64,000 bases of DNA. Source: Riptortus pedestris (Eukaryota; Arthropoda; Insecta; Hemiptera; Alydidae). How positions within the stretch are numbered: position 1 is the first letter of the stretch; the number at the start of each line of letters is the position of its first letter. The stretch is from assembly GCA_019009955.1 (NCBI GenBank), contig CM032228.1, positions 258,760,001-258,824,000 of the forward strand, written 5' to 3'. Position numbers and translations under genes: made by a program. Shown one piece after another: positions 33,833-45,489 of the stretch. The notes under the pieces were generated by a model. The model was given only the letters and a program-made list of their open reading frames with translations, was not told the DNA's origin and searched no databases.

Positions 33833-36435
33833 GCTTACTCCAACTCAACCAATAATCACACTAATATATAATCATATTTGTAATTCAATACCAACTTTTT
33901 GTTTGTAGTTTCTTTAATTATACCTCTTACTTCCTTCTTTGTTAAAACTATCTGATTTAGGAGAATAACTACTATTATAATCATAAAGTAGTTGAAATGA
34001 TTTGTTCAACAATCATTGTTAATACGGTCGTGTGACCACTAATAACTGATTTCCTAGAACTGAGCAAATATATTCGCGAATGAATAATATTCACAGATGT
34101 AACATAGCCATTGCGTAAGAATAATTACAGTACCACAAGGTATCATTTTGTACTTTATATCAGTCCAAGTTGTTTTTTGAGTAAAAGAGAGATATGAAGT
34201 GGTTAACATTGTTCACGGATTACGTAAATGCCTTATTTTTCGAAGTCCAAAATTAGTTATTGGAATTGGTGCTGGGTTGTTGAAATGAAGAATAAAATAA
34301 TCTATTATCTAATTACGAAATGGTAGGAATAGTGTTTATTTCACATCTTATTTATTGCCGTTCAATTCATGCTACTGGAAAATCAACCTTTGAAATAACA
34401 AAAATATGATCAAAGTTTGAAGAAACAGAAATAACTTATTATCACTTAGGTAATTCTAGGAATATTTCATGTTTAGCCTTTGAAATGATAGAGATGATTT
34501 ATAATCAACCTTGAGGATAAGGACCTAAAGGCTACTACACCTTGTAGCTGATCCAGTAGATGTATTTCAGAGGTTTCCCCTTGCCTTCAGCATGACAATT
34601 ACTAGCTATCAACGAGAAAGGAACATCAGGCATTAAACAGTGGACTTATAGCCAGGGCAAGATTATAATAAATTCACATCTTAAAAAACTGGCAACATAA
34701 TAAAATATAAACTGATAAAAGTACAAAGTAAACTCGAGTTCTCTGCCTTCATATTCAGCTTCATCGTGAATTCAAAGTAAATTTTATCTTATTAATTTGA
34801 ATTTATTTGTTATGGACTTAAAGCTAAATGATTTTTTTTATTACTGCAGCAATGAACGAGGGCCTAAAAAGTGACGGTGTATGTCTATAACTAATCTCTA
34901 TGCAACCTCAGTTTGAACGAATCTTCAAACATTAAATACAAATGAGTTCTTGAAAAAATTATGAACTTCAAAATAAATGAGAACAAGAAAAGTAACTTTA
35001 GCAACTGCTCTAAGCATTATTTAAATACATTCCGATTTAAAACTTAAAGAAAACAATAATGTATTTTTGGGAGGGCAATAAATATTTTTTTAAGGTGGGC
35101 CATACCTCTCAAAATATTAGTTCCCAACAAAACGTTTTTCTTCCAGACTGTGACACAAATCGAAGTTGCATAGCGAAAAGAATTAAGCTTGGACTATCAG
35201 TAATGATATTGAGCTGATTATCGATACTCAATAACAGTTTAGTAAAAATGTTTGCCCTGTTTGAATAGTGTAAATGGTGAAGAATATCGAGCGATGCTTA
35301 GGCCAGTTGGTGCTGCAGCCTAGCGGCGTATTGACCAACCTACCTCCTGCACATACATTTTTCTATATTGGCAAATGACAGGAGAAGCAGCTGTAGTATT
35401 TATTCCAGTCTACCATAGACGCTATTTACACCCTTATTATTATTAGTTGGTATTTTTAGATTGTTGTAGAGCGAGGTTATAATATTTTCGTAGCCTTAAT
35501 TACAGAAAACGGTAATAGCCAACTCGCCTCTAAGGAAGTTGTTAACTGTTTTTAGTAAGAATAAACTGAGAATTAGGTTATTCATGGTTTATTGTAACAA
35601 TAACATATTTAAGATAATGATTTATTCTACATCTCAAAATGGGCAAGAGAAGGTTCCACGTCAGGTAACCAGTGTAAAATGTCCTTTAAGTCACAAGCAG
35701 TTATTGAGGTTGCCATATAACAGGCATTACCATTGGTAATGATACGTACATTGGATTTTTTAAAATTATTATTTTAGATATATTGTCATTAAATTTAGTA
35801 TTAGCATTTTCATTTTTTTCAAAACATTTACATGATATTTGTTGTCTGCTTAATGTGGAGATTGTCACTTGACAGATGGGACTAACGTAAAGAAAAAATA
35901 TATTTTTTTGAAACCCATAATGGAATATTATTTAAGGCTTAAATGTGTCGCTGGTTAATAAATAATGGAATATACCAAAAATTTTAAAAATAAATCTTAA
36001 TTTCTTTTAGTTTTGGGCAGATCTAAGATATGTCATCTTTCATTTCTATACATTTTTTTATTCATGGTGTGTTAAATTTCCCATTTCTCATGAGAAGTAT
36101 TTCACATACAAGACATTACTCTTCAGTTGCTCAATAATGGTAATGCTCTAAGCTCGCGAAAAACTGGTCAATTATTCCATATAATATTTAAATAACCATA
36201 TTTGAATTCAAAAACCAAATAGCATTTGGTTTGCATATTTTCTTACTGTGTTCTAGCTTAATTTTATTAGAATATATCTCAACTTATATAAATATTTAAT
36301 CAATAAAAGTCTGTTACAGTTTTTGTTCAACGCTACATATTATAACAGTTTATCATTCTATTTCCATAATTTAAATTTAATTTCTTACTACTTTTTTGTA
36401 ATTAACATCCAGTTATAAGCTTTTATAAGAGGGGG
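33833..36435. other. AT-rich sequence, no gene seen
   Basis: No ORF with recognisable content, and no repeat that I can define. Confidence 0.5.
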
Positions 36436-36490
36436 GATATCTACAGGTTATCACTCGCAAAGGGTGGCTTCGAGGATTTTATTATTGGCT
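36436..36490 (-). mobile_element. SINE fragment
   Basis: TATCTACAGGTTATCACTCG and AAAGGGTGGC resemble the SINE body near its 3' end on the minus strand. A short diverged piece only. Confidence 0.45.
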
Positions 36491-36964
36491 TCTCGCTTAA
36501 CAACTGAAATAACACCAAAGCCTCAAGTCTAATGAGACACTTACTAATAATTTTATCAGTGACATTAAATTTGCAAAAATTGAATTCATGTTATTTAGAT
36601 CAAAAGTTATTTCGATGAAAATTAAATACTTTTTATTTAGATGAGTGCAAAATCAGGATTGTCATCGGGAGCCGACACAAATCTTTTTTCATATTATACG
36701 ATAGACTAAATCCTTAACCAAATAAACAAAGAATAATACAAAGCTATTTTTCTTTTAACTCAGTTATTGTATTGCTATTCCAATAGCAAGATTAAAATTC
36801 ATAAACATCAAATAAAACTGACACAGTTGCAATGTTCTATAGTTACAACCCAAATCAATTCTAGGTCTGAGGGATTTCGTTGGAATAATTACCTTTCCTT
36901 CGATAACCTACTCATCCTTTAAGTAAAATTCCAGAAAAAAAAAATAGAAAATCCCCTACAGTAT

Positions 36965-37420
36965 TAATATTAATAAGCGATGGTGCATAGTGTATTTATT
37001 TTTTATAGGGGTAAGCACACTATTAATATTACTATTAATAAGGGATGATCGATGGTGCATAGTGTATTTATTTTTTATAGGGGTAAGCACACTATTAATA
37101 TTACTATTAATAAGGGATGTGCGATGCTGCATAGTGTATTTACTTTTTATAGGGGAAAGCACACTATTAATATTACTATTAATAAGCGATGATCGATGCT
37201 GCATAGTGTATTTATTTTTATAGGAGTAAGCACACTATTAATAAGCGATGAGCGATGCTGCATAGTGTATTTATTTTTTATAGGAGTAAGCACACTATTA
37301 ATAAGCGATGAGCGATGCTGCATAGTGTATTTATTTTTTATAGGGGTAAACACACTATTAATATTATTATTAATAAGCGATGTGCGATGCTGCATAGTGT
37401 ATTTATTTTTAAGAGCCAAA
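36965..37420. repeat. ~72-bp tandem array with indel polymorphism, ~7 copies
   Basis: Units contain GCATAGTGTATTTATTTTTT, then ATAGGGGTAAGCACACTATT and a variable run of ATTAATATTACTATTAATAA. Units near 37220-37330 lost one AT-rich block and are shorter. ORFs on both strands are repeat artefacts. Confidence 0.92.
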
Positions 37421-37479
37421 CGCCGTATTAATATGAATACTAACAACAAATAAATACAGGGTGCTGTAGTTATTATTCG

Positions 37480-40400
37480 GTTGCGGTAGACAGCATGTGA
37501 TTGTAGCAACGTTGCAGAGGGATTATGGTGTTGCGGTATACAGCATGTGATTGTAGCAACGTTGCAGAGTGATTATGGTGTTGCGGTATACAGCATATGA
37601 TTGTAGCAACGTTGCAGAGTGATTATGGTGTTGCGGTATACAGCATATGATTGTAGCAACGTTGCAGAGTGATTATGGTGTTGCGGTATACAGCATATGA
37701 TTGTAGCAACGTTGCAGAGTGATTATGGTGTTGCGGTATACAGCATATGATTGTAGCAACGTTGCATAGTGATTATGGTGTTGCGGTATACAGCATATGA
37801 TTGTAGCAACGTTGCAGAGTCAAACTGGTGTTGCGGTATTCAGCATATGATTGTAGCAACGTTGCAGAGTGATTATGGTGTTGCGGTATACAGCATATGA
37901 TTGTAGCAACATTGCAGAGTGATTATGGTGTTGTGGTAAACAGCATATGATTGTAGCAACGTTGCAGAGTGATTATGGTGTTGTGGTAAACAGCATATGA
38001 TTGTAGCAACGTTGCAGAGTGATTATGGTGTTGTGGTATACAGCATATGATTGTAGCAACGTTGCAGAGTGATTATGGTGTTGTGGTAAACAGCATATGA
38101 TTGTAGCAACGTTGCAGAGTGATTATGGTGTTGTGGTATACAGCATTAATTGTAGCAACATTGCAGAGTGATTATGGTGTTGTGGTAAACAGCATATGAT
38201 TGTAGCATCGTTGTAGAGTAATAATGGTGTTGTGGTATACAGCATATGATTGTAGCAACGTTGCAGAGTGATTATGGTGTTGTGGTATACATATGATTGT
38301 AGCAACGTTGCAGAGTGATTATGGTGTTGTGGTAAACAGCATATGATTGTAGCAACGTTGCAGAGTGATTATGGTGTTGTGTACAGCATATGATTGTAGC
38401 AACATTGCAGAGTGATTATGGTGTTGTGGTAAACAGCATATGATTGTAGCAACGTTGCAGAGTGATTTTTGTGGTAAACAGCATATGATTGTAGCATCGT
38501 TGTAGAGTAATAATGGTGTTGTGGTAAACAGCATATGATTGTAGCAACATTGCAGAGTGATTATGGTGTTGTGGTATACAGCATGTGATTGTAGCAACAT
38601 TGCAGAGTGATTATGGTGTTGTGGTAAACAGCATATGATTGTAGCATCGTTGTAGAGTAATAATGGTGTTGTGGTATACAGCATATGATTGTATCAACGT
38701 TGCAGAGTGATTATGGTGTTGCGGTATACAGCATATGATTGTAGCAACGTTGCAGAGTGATTATGGTGTTGCGGTATACAGCATATGATTGTAGCAACGT
38801 TGCAGAGTGATTATGGTGTTGCGGTATACAGCATATGATTGTAGCAACGTTGCAGAGTGATTATGGTGTTGCGGTATACAGCATATGATTGTAGCAACGT
38901 TGCAGAGTGATTATGGTGTTGCGGTATACAGCATATGATTGTAGCAACGTTGCAGAGTGATTTTGGTGGTGCGGTATACAGCATATGATTGTAGCATCGT
39001 TGCAGAGTGATTATGGTGTTGCGGTATACAGCATATGATTGTAGCAACGTTGCAGAGTGATTATGGTGTTGCGGTATACAGCATATGATTGTAGCAACGT
39101 TGCAGAGTGATTATGGTGTTGCGGTATACAGCATATGATTGTAGCAACGTTGCAGAGTGATTATGGTGTTGCGGTATACAGCATATGATTGTAGCAACGT
39201 TGCAGAGTGATTATGGTGTTGCGGTATACAGCATATGATTGTAGCAACGTTGCAGAGTGATTATGGTGTTGCGGTATACAGCATATGATTGTAGCAACGT
39301 TGCAGAGTGATTATGGTGTTGCGGTATACAGCATATGATTGTAGCAACGTTGCAGAGTGATTATGGTGTTGCGGTATACAGCATATGATTGTAGCAACGT
39401 TGCAGAGTGATTATGGTGTTGCGGTATACAGCATATGATTGTAGCAACGTTGCAGAGTGATTATGGTGTTGCGGTATACAGCATATGATTGTAGCAACGT
39501 TGCAGAGTGATTATGGTGTTGCGGTATACAGCATATGATTGTAGCAACGTTGCATAGTGATTATGGTGTTGCGGTATACAGCATGTGATTGTAGCAACGT
39601 TGCAGAGTGATTATGGTGTTGCGGTATACAGCATATGATTGTAGCAACTTTGCAGAGTGATTATGGTGTTGCGGTATACAGCACGTAATTATAGCAACGT
39701 TGCAGAGTGATTATGGTGTTGCGGTATACAGCATATGATTGTAGCAACGTTGCATAGTGATTATGGTGTTGCGGTATACAGCATATGATTGTAGCAACGT
39801 TGCATAGTGATTATGGTGTTGCGGTATGCAGCATATGATTGTAGCAACGTTGCATAGTGATTATGGTGTTGCGGTATACAGCATGTGATTGTAGCAACGT
39901 TGCAGAGTGATTATGGTGTTGCGGTATACAGCATATGATTGTAGCAACGTTGCAGAGTGATTATGGTGTTGCGGTATACAGCATATGATTGTAGCAACGT
40001 TGCAGAGTGATTATGGTGTTGCGGTATACAGCATATGATTGTAGCAACGTTGCAGAGTGATTATGGTGTTGCGGTATACAGCATATGATTGTAGCAACGT
40101 TGCAGAGTGATTATGGTGTTGCGGTATACAGCATATGATTGTAGCAACGTTGCAGAGTGATTATGGTGTTGCGGTATGCAGCATATGATTGTAGCAACGT
40201 TGCAGAGTGATTATGGTGTTGCGGTATACAGCATATGATTGTAGCAACGTTGCAGAGTGATTATGGTGTTGCGGTATACAGCATATGATTGTAGCAACGT
40301 TGCAGAGTGATTATGGTGTTGCGGTATACAGCATATGATTGTAGCAACGTTGCAGAGTGATTATGGTGTTGCGGTATACAGCATATGATTGTAGCAACGT

Positions 40401-40957
40401 TGCAGAGTGATTATGGTGTTGCGGTATACAGCATATGATTGTAGCAACGTTGCAGAGTGATTATGGTGTTGCGGTATACAGCATATGATTGTAGCAACGT
40501 TGCAGAGTGATTATGGTGTTGCGGTATACAGCATATGATTGTAGCAACGTTGCAGAGTGATTATGGTGTTGCGGTATACAGCATATGATTGTAGCAACGT
40601 TGCAGAGTGATTATGGTGTTGCGGTATACAGCATATGATTGTAGCAACGTTGCAGAGTGATTATGGTGTTGCGGTATACAGCATATGATTGTAGCAACGT
40701 TGCAGAGTGATTATGGTGTTGCGGTATACAGCATATGATTGTAGCAACGTTGCAGAGTGATTATGGTGTTGCGGTATGCAGCATATGATTGTAGCAACGT
40801 TGCAGAGTGATTATGGTGTTGCGGTATACAGCATATGATTGTAGCAACGTTGCAGAGTGATTATGGTGTTGCGGTATACAGCATATGATTGTAGCAACGT
40901 TGCAGAGTGATTATGGTGTTGCGGTATACAGCATATGACTGTAGCAACGTTTCGCTA
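37480..40957. repeat. 50-bp satellite, ~69 copies (3.5 kb), joined to a PLE terminus
   Basis: The unit is 50 bp with GTTGCAGAGTGATTATGGTG, TTGCGGTATACAGCATATGA and TTGTAGCAAC. The left and middle part (37900-38700) carries TTGTGGT, ACATTGC and several truncated units. The right part is highly uniform. The final unit reads GTAGCAACGTTTCGCTAATC and continues directly into the terminal segment of a Penelope-like element, so the unit appears to derive from that terminus. Confidence 0.97.
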
Positions 40958-41324
40958 ATCCTGCTCATATCTTCTTCAGCTTCCAATGGGGCAGTCATCC
41001 GTCCTACTCAATAGATTCATGCTTGACTAGTCCTGGATCGACTCACCCTTCCCTCGAGTCTGGCTAGTTTCCTCGTGTCCCGTCTCTTTCCTCAATATTA
41101 ACTACAGATATTTTTGCTATATATTTTTTGGAGTAAATAGCCATTTTCTCTAGTAATAATTAAACGGTGGTTTTGCAATTTCATTGCTTCCGTGCTATCC
41201 GTTCCATGATAGCTCCTTTAGTTGGGCCTTAATTTGATTTAAAGAAGTTCAGCTACAGCAGAGTTTTTGTCTTATGATTTCCTTTAGAATTGAGGTGCTG
41301 AGGAACTGTCGTGAATGTTAATTT

Positions 41325-41849
41325 TCCAGGTTATATTATATGCATGAGATGTTCTATAAACCAGGGTCTCATAACTGCTACCTTTTCCACTTGCTATTTT
41401 CCAGGTTATATTATATGCATGAGATGTTCTATAAACCAGGGTCTCATAACTGCTACCTTTTCCACTTGCTATTTTCCAGGTTATATTATATGCATGAGAT
41501 GTTCTATAAACCAGGGTCTCATAACTGCTACCTTTTCCACTTGCTATTTTCCAGGTTATATTATATGCATGAGATGTTCTATAAACCAGGGTCTCATAAC
41601 TGCTACCTTTTCCACTTGCTATTTTCCAGGTTATATTATATGCATGAGATGTTCTATAAACCAGGGTCTCATAACTGCTACCTTTTCCACTTGCTATTTT
41701 CCAGGTTATATTATATGCATGAGATGTTCTATAAACCAGGGTCTCATAACTGCTACCTTTTCCACTTGCTATTTTCCAGGTTATATTATATGCATGAGAT
41801 GTTCTATAAACCAGGGTCTCATAACTGCTACCTTTTCCACTTGCTATTT
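41325..41849. repeat. 75-bp tandem array, 7 near-identical copies
   Basis: The unit is 75 bp with CCAGGTTATATTATATGCAT and CAGGGTCTCATAACTGCTAC. I see no substitutions between copies. At 25 codons long it leaves frames open on both strands. It is embedded in the PLE remnant. Confidence 0.97.
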
Positions 41850-42059
41850 TTCTGTCAGTAGCGATCATTCCTTCACATAAGGTATACAGGCAGATTTCCC
41901 CTTACTTTCAATTTCTTTGGAGCCGTCTTTCATTGGGAACGTTTTACTTTTATTTTCTTGTGAACTGTATGTTCTAATGAAGCCCGGCAAAATGTTGGAG
42001 GACTCGACTAGTGTCGATTATTTGTATCCATAGTTGCTAGAATAAAGTTGAATTCTGTT

Positions 42060-42315
42060 AGTTCGAGATTGGTGCCTCTAACACTTCCAATAAATTGCTA
42101 ATATCTGAAGTTAAGTGACAGAACCGATGATCTTATTTCATTAATGGTCAATATTTCCTCATACAGTTCATCTTCAACTGGGATTTTGGTGAAGAGGGAT
42201 TTAACATCAAAGATGATGGGTTTAATAGGCTGGCTATAAAAGTTCTTAATTTTTAATCTGTTTTGGGTGAGGTTTAGTTTGTTTTCAATAGTTTAGTTTG
42301 TTTTGGGCAACATTG
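42060..42315 (-). pseudogene. Penelope-like RT fragment (motif A)
   Basis: About 65 codons on the minus strand include QPIKPIIFDVKSLFTKIPVE. The Asp of FDVKSLFT is the first RT catalytic residue, and this wording is characteristic of Penelope-type RT. An in-frame stop follows about 25 codons later, and the YxDD region is not present. Confidence 0.75.
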
Positions 42316-42320
42316 ACTCA

Positions 42321-42812
42321 GCTGTAGAGCAGCTGTATTTATGTCTGTAACCTGTTTTGTGAAGTCGGTGAGTTACCAGCCACAGGCTAAAAAAGCAGAA
42401 ATAGTCTTCGACAAGCGTCAGTGTTAGATTCAATAAATGAAACAACTAAAATATTTGAAAAAATCAATAAGCTAAAATATTAAAATGTAATTTAAATTAG
42501 ATGTAAACCCCATTACCTAAAAGCAGTGGCTCATAAAAATAGGGTGAACAAGAAGAAAGAAACCAAGAGGTGTACCATGTAGCGATGGACTAACTACATC
42601 TAAAATATATAAATATATTTGTTGGTATGCAATAATGTACGATAACTTTTGAACTTGGAATTTAAATAATTGAAAAATGTGTCGACATAAATTCATTACG
42701 CGGCAAAATCAGGTAAAGACTTTGGAACACAACTTTCTCGGAACCAATTAAGAATTCAGAAACTCATAAAATGTTTATAAAATAATTATAATACTTTTTA
42801 TCGTGTGCTTAG
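42321..42812. other. AT-rich sequence upstream of candidate exon
   Basis: No supported ORF. A possible 3' splice site ends at 42812. Confidence 0.4.
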
Positions 42813-43003
42813 AAAAGGAGAAATGTTTTTCAAAGAGTTGGTGGCAAACTATAGCCCTTTTAATAGCCTTTCAAAAAGTAACGGGTTTCGCTTTCACAAT
42901 TGCTGGACTTGGATCACTATCAAAAATATTCAGTCCTGAATTATTGACAAATGGAAATGGAGATACAACTTCTGAAAATGATAAGTTGAAATCTATTCTG
43001 TCT
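42813..43003 (+). CDS. Possible internal exon of an unrecognised membrane-type protein
   Basis: An open segment of 191 nt follows a pyrimidine-rich stretch ending GTGTGCTTAG and is followed by the strong 5' splice-site match GTGAGT (43004-43009). The frame is open across it (the first 2 nt complete a split codon; the end falls on a codon boundary). It encodes a hydrophobic stretch (TIALLIAFQKVTGFAFTIAG) likely to span a membrane, then a polar Asn/Asp/Ser-rich tail. Codon use looks less repetitive than the arrays. I do not recognise the family and see no neighbouring exons, so it could be chance. Confidence 0.3.
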
Positions 43004-43009
43004 GTGAGT

Positions 43010-44392
43010 AGTGATGTTTGGTCTGTGGAGATTTATTCCTGAATTGTTTGAAAACAGTCACTAGATTTCAATGAGATATTCTATTTGTGAGATAAATATT
43101 TGAGAATTTGATTTTCTCACTAGATGTGATTCAAAATGTACATTCACTCACCAAAAACATTTTTATTATTGGTTTAAGTGAAAGAATGTGGCGAATTAAT
43201 ATTTTTAAATATTTAATTAAATGGATATACTGTGTGAATATATTTGCCACTACTAAAACTTAGATTTGACTAATGAATTTTAACGTTTTCTCCGCCGATT
43301 TCTCATCGCCTTGTTATAATTCACTGGTATCAAAAGAGAAAGCTTGAACAGAATTGAATGACAATATTGAGTAGTAACGGTGAAGCAGTTGGTTGGATAT
43401 ATTTAGAACCGGTGTATGGCTATCCATCGGAAGCACAGCTGTTTGCAACACAAAATCCCCAACATTCGTCCCATCGCTACTTTATTCATCGAATCTAATA
43501 CGAGATAAATACTGAAAGGAAGGAATATTTGTGGTGAAATGGTAGTGACTTTATTTCATAAATTAATTCATTATATGCTGATGTGTAAACCATTTTTTCT
43601 CTACCCGATAACGACCTCTAATAGTGAGAGTAACAAATATTTCAGGACCTTTAAGAATTATTCGAGAAGACAATATTTGAGAAAAAAAAGTCATTCATAG
43701 TATCTAAAGAGACTGGAACCTGTGATAGTGGATATTTAGAGCAGTAAGCTCTCCAATTAAAAGATACAGTTATCATAACCCTCATGATAATGTCTTCCGC
43801 TGAAGCAACTCTTCAAATTGTAGGTCCTGAGTCCAAATATTGAAGAAGGTGATTAGGGACCAGTTGACTAGTTAATTGACATATTCGAGTAGCAAGAGTT
43901 ATTTGGCAACTGTAAATGATATATTAAAAATTAGTAAAATGCAGTGTTCACCCTTGAAGGAGTAGCATAATCTACATCGTTAATTAACAATTATTCTCTC
44001 TCTACAACTTATCTAGGCGTGCATAGTTTTTAGAGAGTTTATTTCCGCCAAGAAATCTTCTCAAACAGTAATATAGATGTTTAAACTAATTATACCAGAA
44101 TCGAGCATATTTACAAATGTTCAGCCAATTGTTGTGTTCTCAAAATACTCTGCATACTCGATGCTTTAGACTTGTTGCCATTTCAAATTTACGTAATTAT
44201 TTCTACATTCACAATTGCAGCAAATTTCCGTTTCCACTAAATGTAATTTCTTTAGTAAAATTAATAATTTATCATTTTAGCATGACTTAATTTGCTTGAC
44301 TTCAATTTTGTGGCGTATGATTGTCGAAATATTTTCATCATCAGAGTCATTTGGATTTATTCATTAATAATAAGAATATTCCGTTTTGCATT
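43010..44392. other. Sequence without recognisable genes
   Basis: No motif-bearing ORF on either strand. If the exon call is right, this would be intron. Confidence 0.45.
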
Positions 44393-44608
44393 GGTTATCA
44401 CCCGGTCAACAAAATACATATTAATATTGCAGTTTATTGGGTGATAGGTTATCACCCGGTCAACCAAATACATATCAATATATCCGTTTATTGTGTGATT
44501 GGTCATCACCCGGTCAACCCAATACATATCAATATATCCGTTTATTGGGTGATAGGTTATCACCCGGTCAACCCAATACATATCAATATTGCCTTTTGTT
44601 GCATGATC
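44393..44608. repeat. 54-bp tandem array, 4 copies
   Basis: The unit is 54 bp with GGTTATCACCCGGTCAACCC and AATACATATCAATATATCCG. Copies 1 and 4 have variant ends (ATATTGC). Confidence 0.93.
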
Positions 44609-45489
44609 CGTCGCTTTATTACATCCGCAAGTTTGTGGAATGAAATGAGGTGAAAAAATATAAATATAAATATAATTCACGGGCTGAAGTGATAAACATT
44701 TGTTCAATTATTCTACCGTAGTAGAAGTCTATGTAAACTGAAATTGAAATGCACGTTGGACGTGAAATTTGTTTTGAGTCACTTAAAATGAAAATAAGAT
44801 TGTTATATCAGGGGGGGGGGTGTCAGAATGCAGAAGACATACTAATACAAATACGTCGCGGGGTAATATTCGAGGGTGTAGAGACATCACTTGAATCGTA
44901 TTACTAACTTAAATTACTAATACAACAATTGTTAAACAAATCTGAATAGTATTCCTTTAGAATTGTAATACTAGCGATTTTATTAATTTTTTACTACCAT
45001 GCCTCTATGCTTTAAAATGAAGAATGCTATATTTTGTTTCTGAATACTTCTACTCATTTTTTGATGTGTAAATATTATTTAAATCTCTCTTTAAAAATTA
45101 AATTCAATAAAAGCCCACTAATTGATTATTTTTTATTTGGCTTTTAATGAATTAATTTTTTTTATTGGTTTAATATTCAATGGGTTTTTTTGGCAATAGG
45201 CATTGGAGATGAGCTGGGAGCTCGGAAATACACTGTGCCTTAATAAACGATTACCACATTTATGCATCAAGATGTTTTGGTTAGTTCCTTTAACAGCAAC
45301 GAACAGCTTAAGCAAACCATTAAAAATTGGACAAAAAAATTAGGGGCCCGTTTGGATTTTACCAAGAGTGCCTGTAATGTTCAAATTGGCCAGTAGGGAC
45401 ATTTTTTTTTTTCAAACATTCCTGAGAACATTTAGCCGATGTAGCCAATTATTTATAGAAGTTGGACGACAAATATGTTTTTCTGATTG
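44609..45489. other. AT-rich sequence, no gene seen
   Basis: A poly-G tract lies at about 44812-44820. Nothing else supported. Confidence 0.5.

Larger units (their letters stand above)
40944..42320 (-). mobile_element. Second Penelope-like element remnant
   Basis: Minus strand: an RT fragment with FDVKSLFTKIPV (about 42180-42215) corresponds to RT motif A of Penelope-like elements. Toward 41100-41250, a degenerate EAMKLQ...ITRENGYLL block resembles the GIY-YIG C-terminus. The 3' end (40944-40985) contains CTGAAGAAGATATGAGC then AGCGAAACGTTGC on the minus strand, like the termini of the PLE at 21838-22765. A 75-bp tandem array interrupts it (41325-41849). There are multiple stops and it is inactive. 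Confidence 0.75.

Noticed and set aside
41284..41880. 194-, 189- and 173-codon ORFs
   Set aside because: Seven identical 75-bp units give open frames on both strands; no independent coding evidence.
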